Shown here piece after piece: positions 6,230-7,061 of a DNA stretch of 7,061 nt. The notes beneath the pieces are model-generated. The model saw only the letters and a program-made list of their open reading frames with translations, was not told where the DNA came from and ran no database searches. Every line of letters begins with the position of its first letter. The first letter of the stretch is position 1. The stretch covers positions 1-7,061 of the forward strand of contig JALWSL010000241.1 in NCBI GenBank assembly GCA_027080405.1. The letters run 5' to 3'. A program made the translations under genes and the position numbers. Origin of the DNA: Planctomycetaceae bacterium. GTDB taxonomy: Bacteria > Planctomycetota > Planctomycetia > Planctomycetales > Planctomycetaceae.

Positions 6230-7061
6230 ATGTCTATTGAATTCAAACTTCCCGAAGTCTCAGAAGGTGTTGAATCTGCTGATGTGGCGGATATCCTCGT
6301 CTCTGAAGGTGATACGATTACGGCCAATCAGGTTGTAGCTGAAGTCGAGACCGAAAAAGCATTGGCTGAAATAGAATGTCCCTATGCAGGACGCGTTACC
6401 AAAGTTCACGTTTCACCCGGCGACACAATACCGATCGGGGCGACGCTGTTGACGATTGATGCAGAAGCTCCCGCGGAAACTCCCGTTGAGGCCAAACCGG
6501 ACGACAAACCTGCCGCCGAGACTGAAGCACAATCCGCTCCCGAACCCGAAAAGACTGCGGCGAAGCAGGCAAGCGAGCCGCCCAAACCGGTTGAGCCAGC
6601 AGCTACAGTCACCCCGACTACAGCGGCTGCTCCTGCTGCTTCAGTTTCAGTATCAGGGACGAACGAAGATCGTCCGCCTGCACCGGCTGGCCCTGCGACA
6701 CGCAGAATGGCGCGTGATCTTGGTGTCGATCTTTACGATGTCAAGGGAAGTGGCCCGGGAGGACGGATCACTCAGGAAGATGTGCAGAATTATGTCAAGC
6801 AGAGACTGACCGCACCGGCGACATCAGCGGGGCCGGTCGCGGCAGCGCCGCTTCCCGATTTTTCGGAATTTGGGCCGACGCGACGGGAACGGCTCAATAA
6901 AATCGGAAGAACGGCAGCAGAACACCTGGCCCGATCCTGGAATGTTATCCCGCATGTCACTCAGCACGATCTGGCGGATATCACCGATATCGAACTGGCT
7001 CGCAAACAGCTTTTGCCGGGCACGGGGACACATGGCCCGACGGCGACGCGCACCGCCCTCC
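6230..7061 (+). CDS. aceF: Pyruvate dehydrogenase E2, dihydrolipoamide acetyltransferase (3' end missing)
   Basis: E2 forms the core of the pyruvate dehydrogenase complex and moves the acetyl group from its lipoyl-lysine to CoA. The window holds the first 277 residues; the frame stays open at the edge. Residues 1-76 are one lipoyl domain with the lipoylated lysine at K43 in VETEKALAEIE. A flexible Ala/Pro/Glu-rich linker covers about 78-150. The peripheral subunit-binding domain is about 153-190 (PATRRMARDLGVDL, then GSGPGGRITQEDV). The catalytic domain begins near 216 and contains RLNKIGRTAAEHLARSWNVI and PHVTQHDLADITDIE, which resemble the E. coli AceF core more than 2-oxoglutarate dehydrogenase E2. 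The catalytic His and DG motif would lie beyond the window. E. coli AceF has three lipoyl domains; here there is one. The ATG at 6230 starts right at the lipoyl fold (MSIEFKLPEVSEGV). Its place after aceE supports pyruvate specificity over other 2-oxoacid substrates. Confidence 0.93.
   Translation, partial: MSIEFKLPEVSEGVESADVADILVSEGDTITANQVVAEVETEKALAEIECPYAGRVTKVHVSPGDTIPIGATLLTIDAEAPAETPVEAKPDDKPAAETEAQSAPEPEKTAAKQASEPPKPVEPAATVTPTTAAAPAASVSVSGTNEDRPPAPAGPATRRMARDLGVDLYDVKGSGPGGRITQEDVQNYVKQRLTAPATSAGPVAAAPLPDFSEFGPTRRERLNKIGRTAAEHLARSWNVIPHVTQHDLADITDIELARKQLLPGTGTHGPTATRTAL

Overview
The window looks like a piece of a bacterial chromosome, most likely from a planctomycete. This is an inference, drawn from three things: an AceE-type pyruvate dehydrogenase E1 followed by a single-lipoyl-domain E2, a large membrane-anchored TPR protein and long spacers nearby, and weak Shine-Dalgarno signals. 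Base composition is balanced, near 50% GC by eye. No mobile element, CRISPR array, tRNA or rRNA is visible.

Layout: positions 1-131 are noncoding and carry a short degenerate AATAAA tandem array next to the stop codon of the first gene. Positions 132-2774 (minus strand) encode an 880-residue protein with one N-terminal membrane segment and many TPR-like helical hairpins; its specific role is not recognisable. Positions 2775-3486 form a 712-bp spacer between two divergently transcribed genes. It contains a 16-bp-period direct repeat, a strongly purine-rich tract, an AT-rich island and a 10-bp perfect inverted repeat. Positions 3487-6171 (plus strand) encode a complete homodimeric pyruvate dehydrogenase E1 (AceE, 894 residues) with all checked active-site residues present. 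After 58 bp comes the E2 dihydrolipoamide acetyltransferase gene (6230 onward), which is cut off by the window end inside its catalytic domain.

How the genes work together: E1 decarboxylates pyruvate on thiamine diphosphate and reductively acetylates the lipoyl-lysine of E2. E2 then passes the acetyl group to CoA. The third component, E3 (lipoamide dehydrogenase), is not in the window and may lie downstream or elsewhere. The TPR gene points away from this operon, and nothing in the sequence links it functionally to pyruvate oxidation.

I found no convincing new biological system. The points most worth a second look are the structured spacer upstream of aceE, the small repeat arrays flanking the TPR gene, and a small hairpin lying against the E2 start codon.
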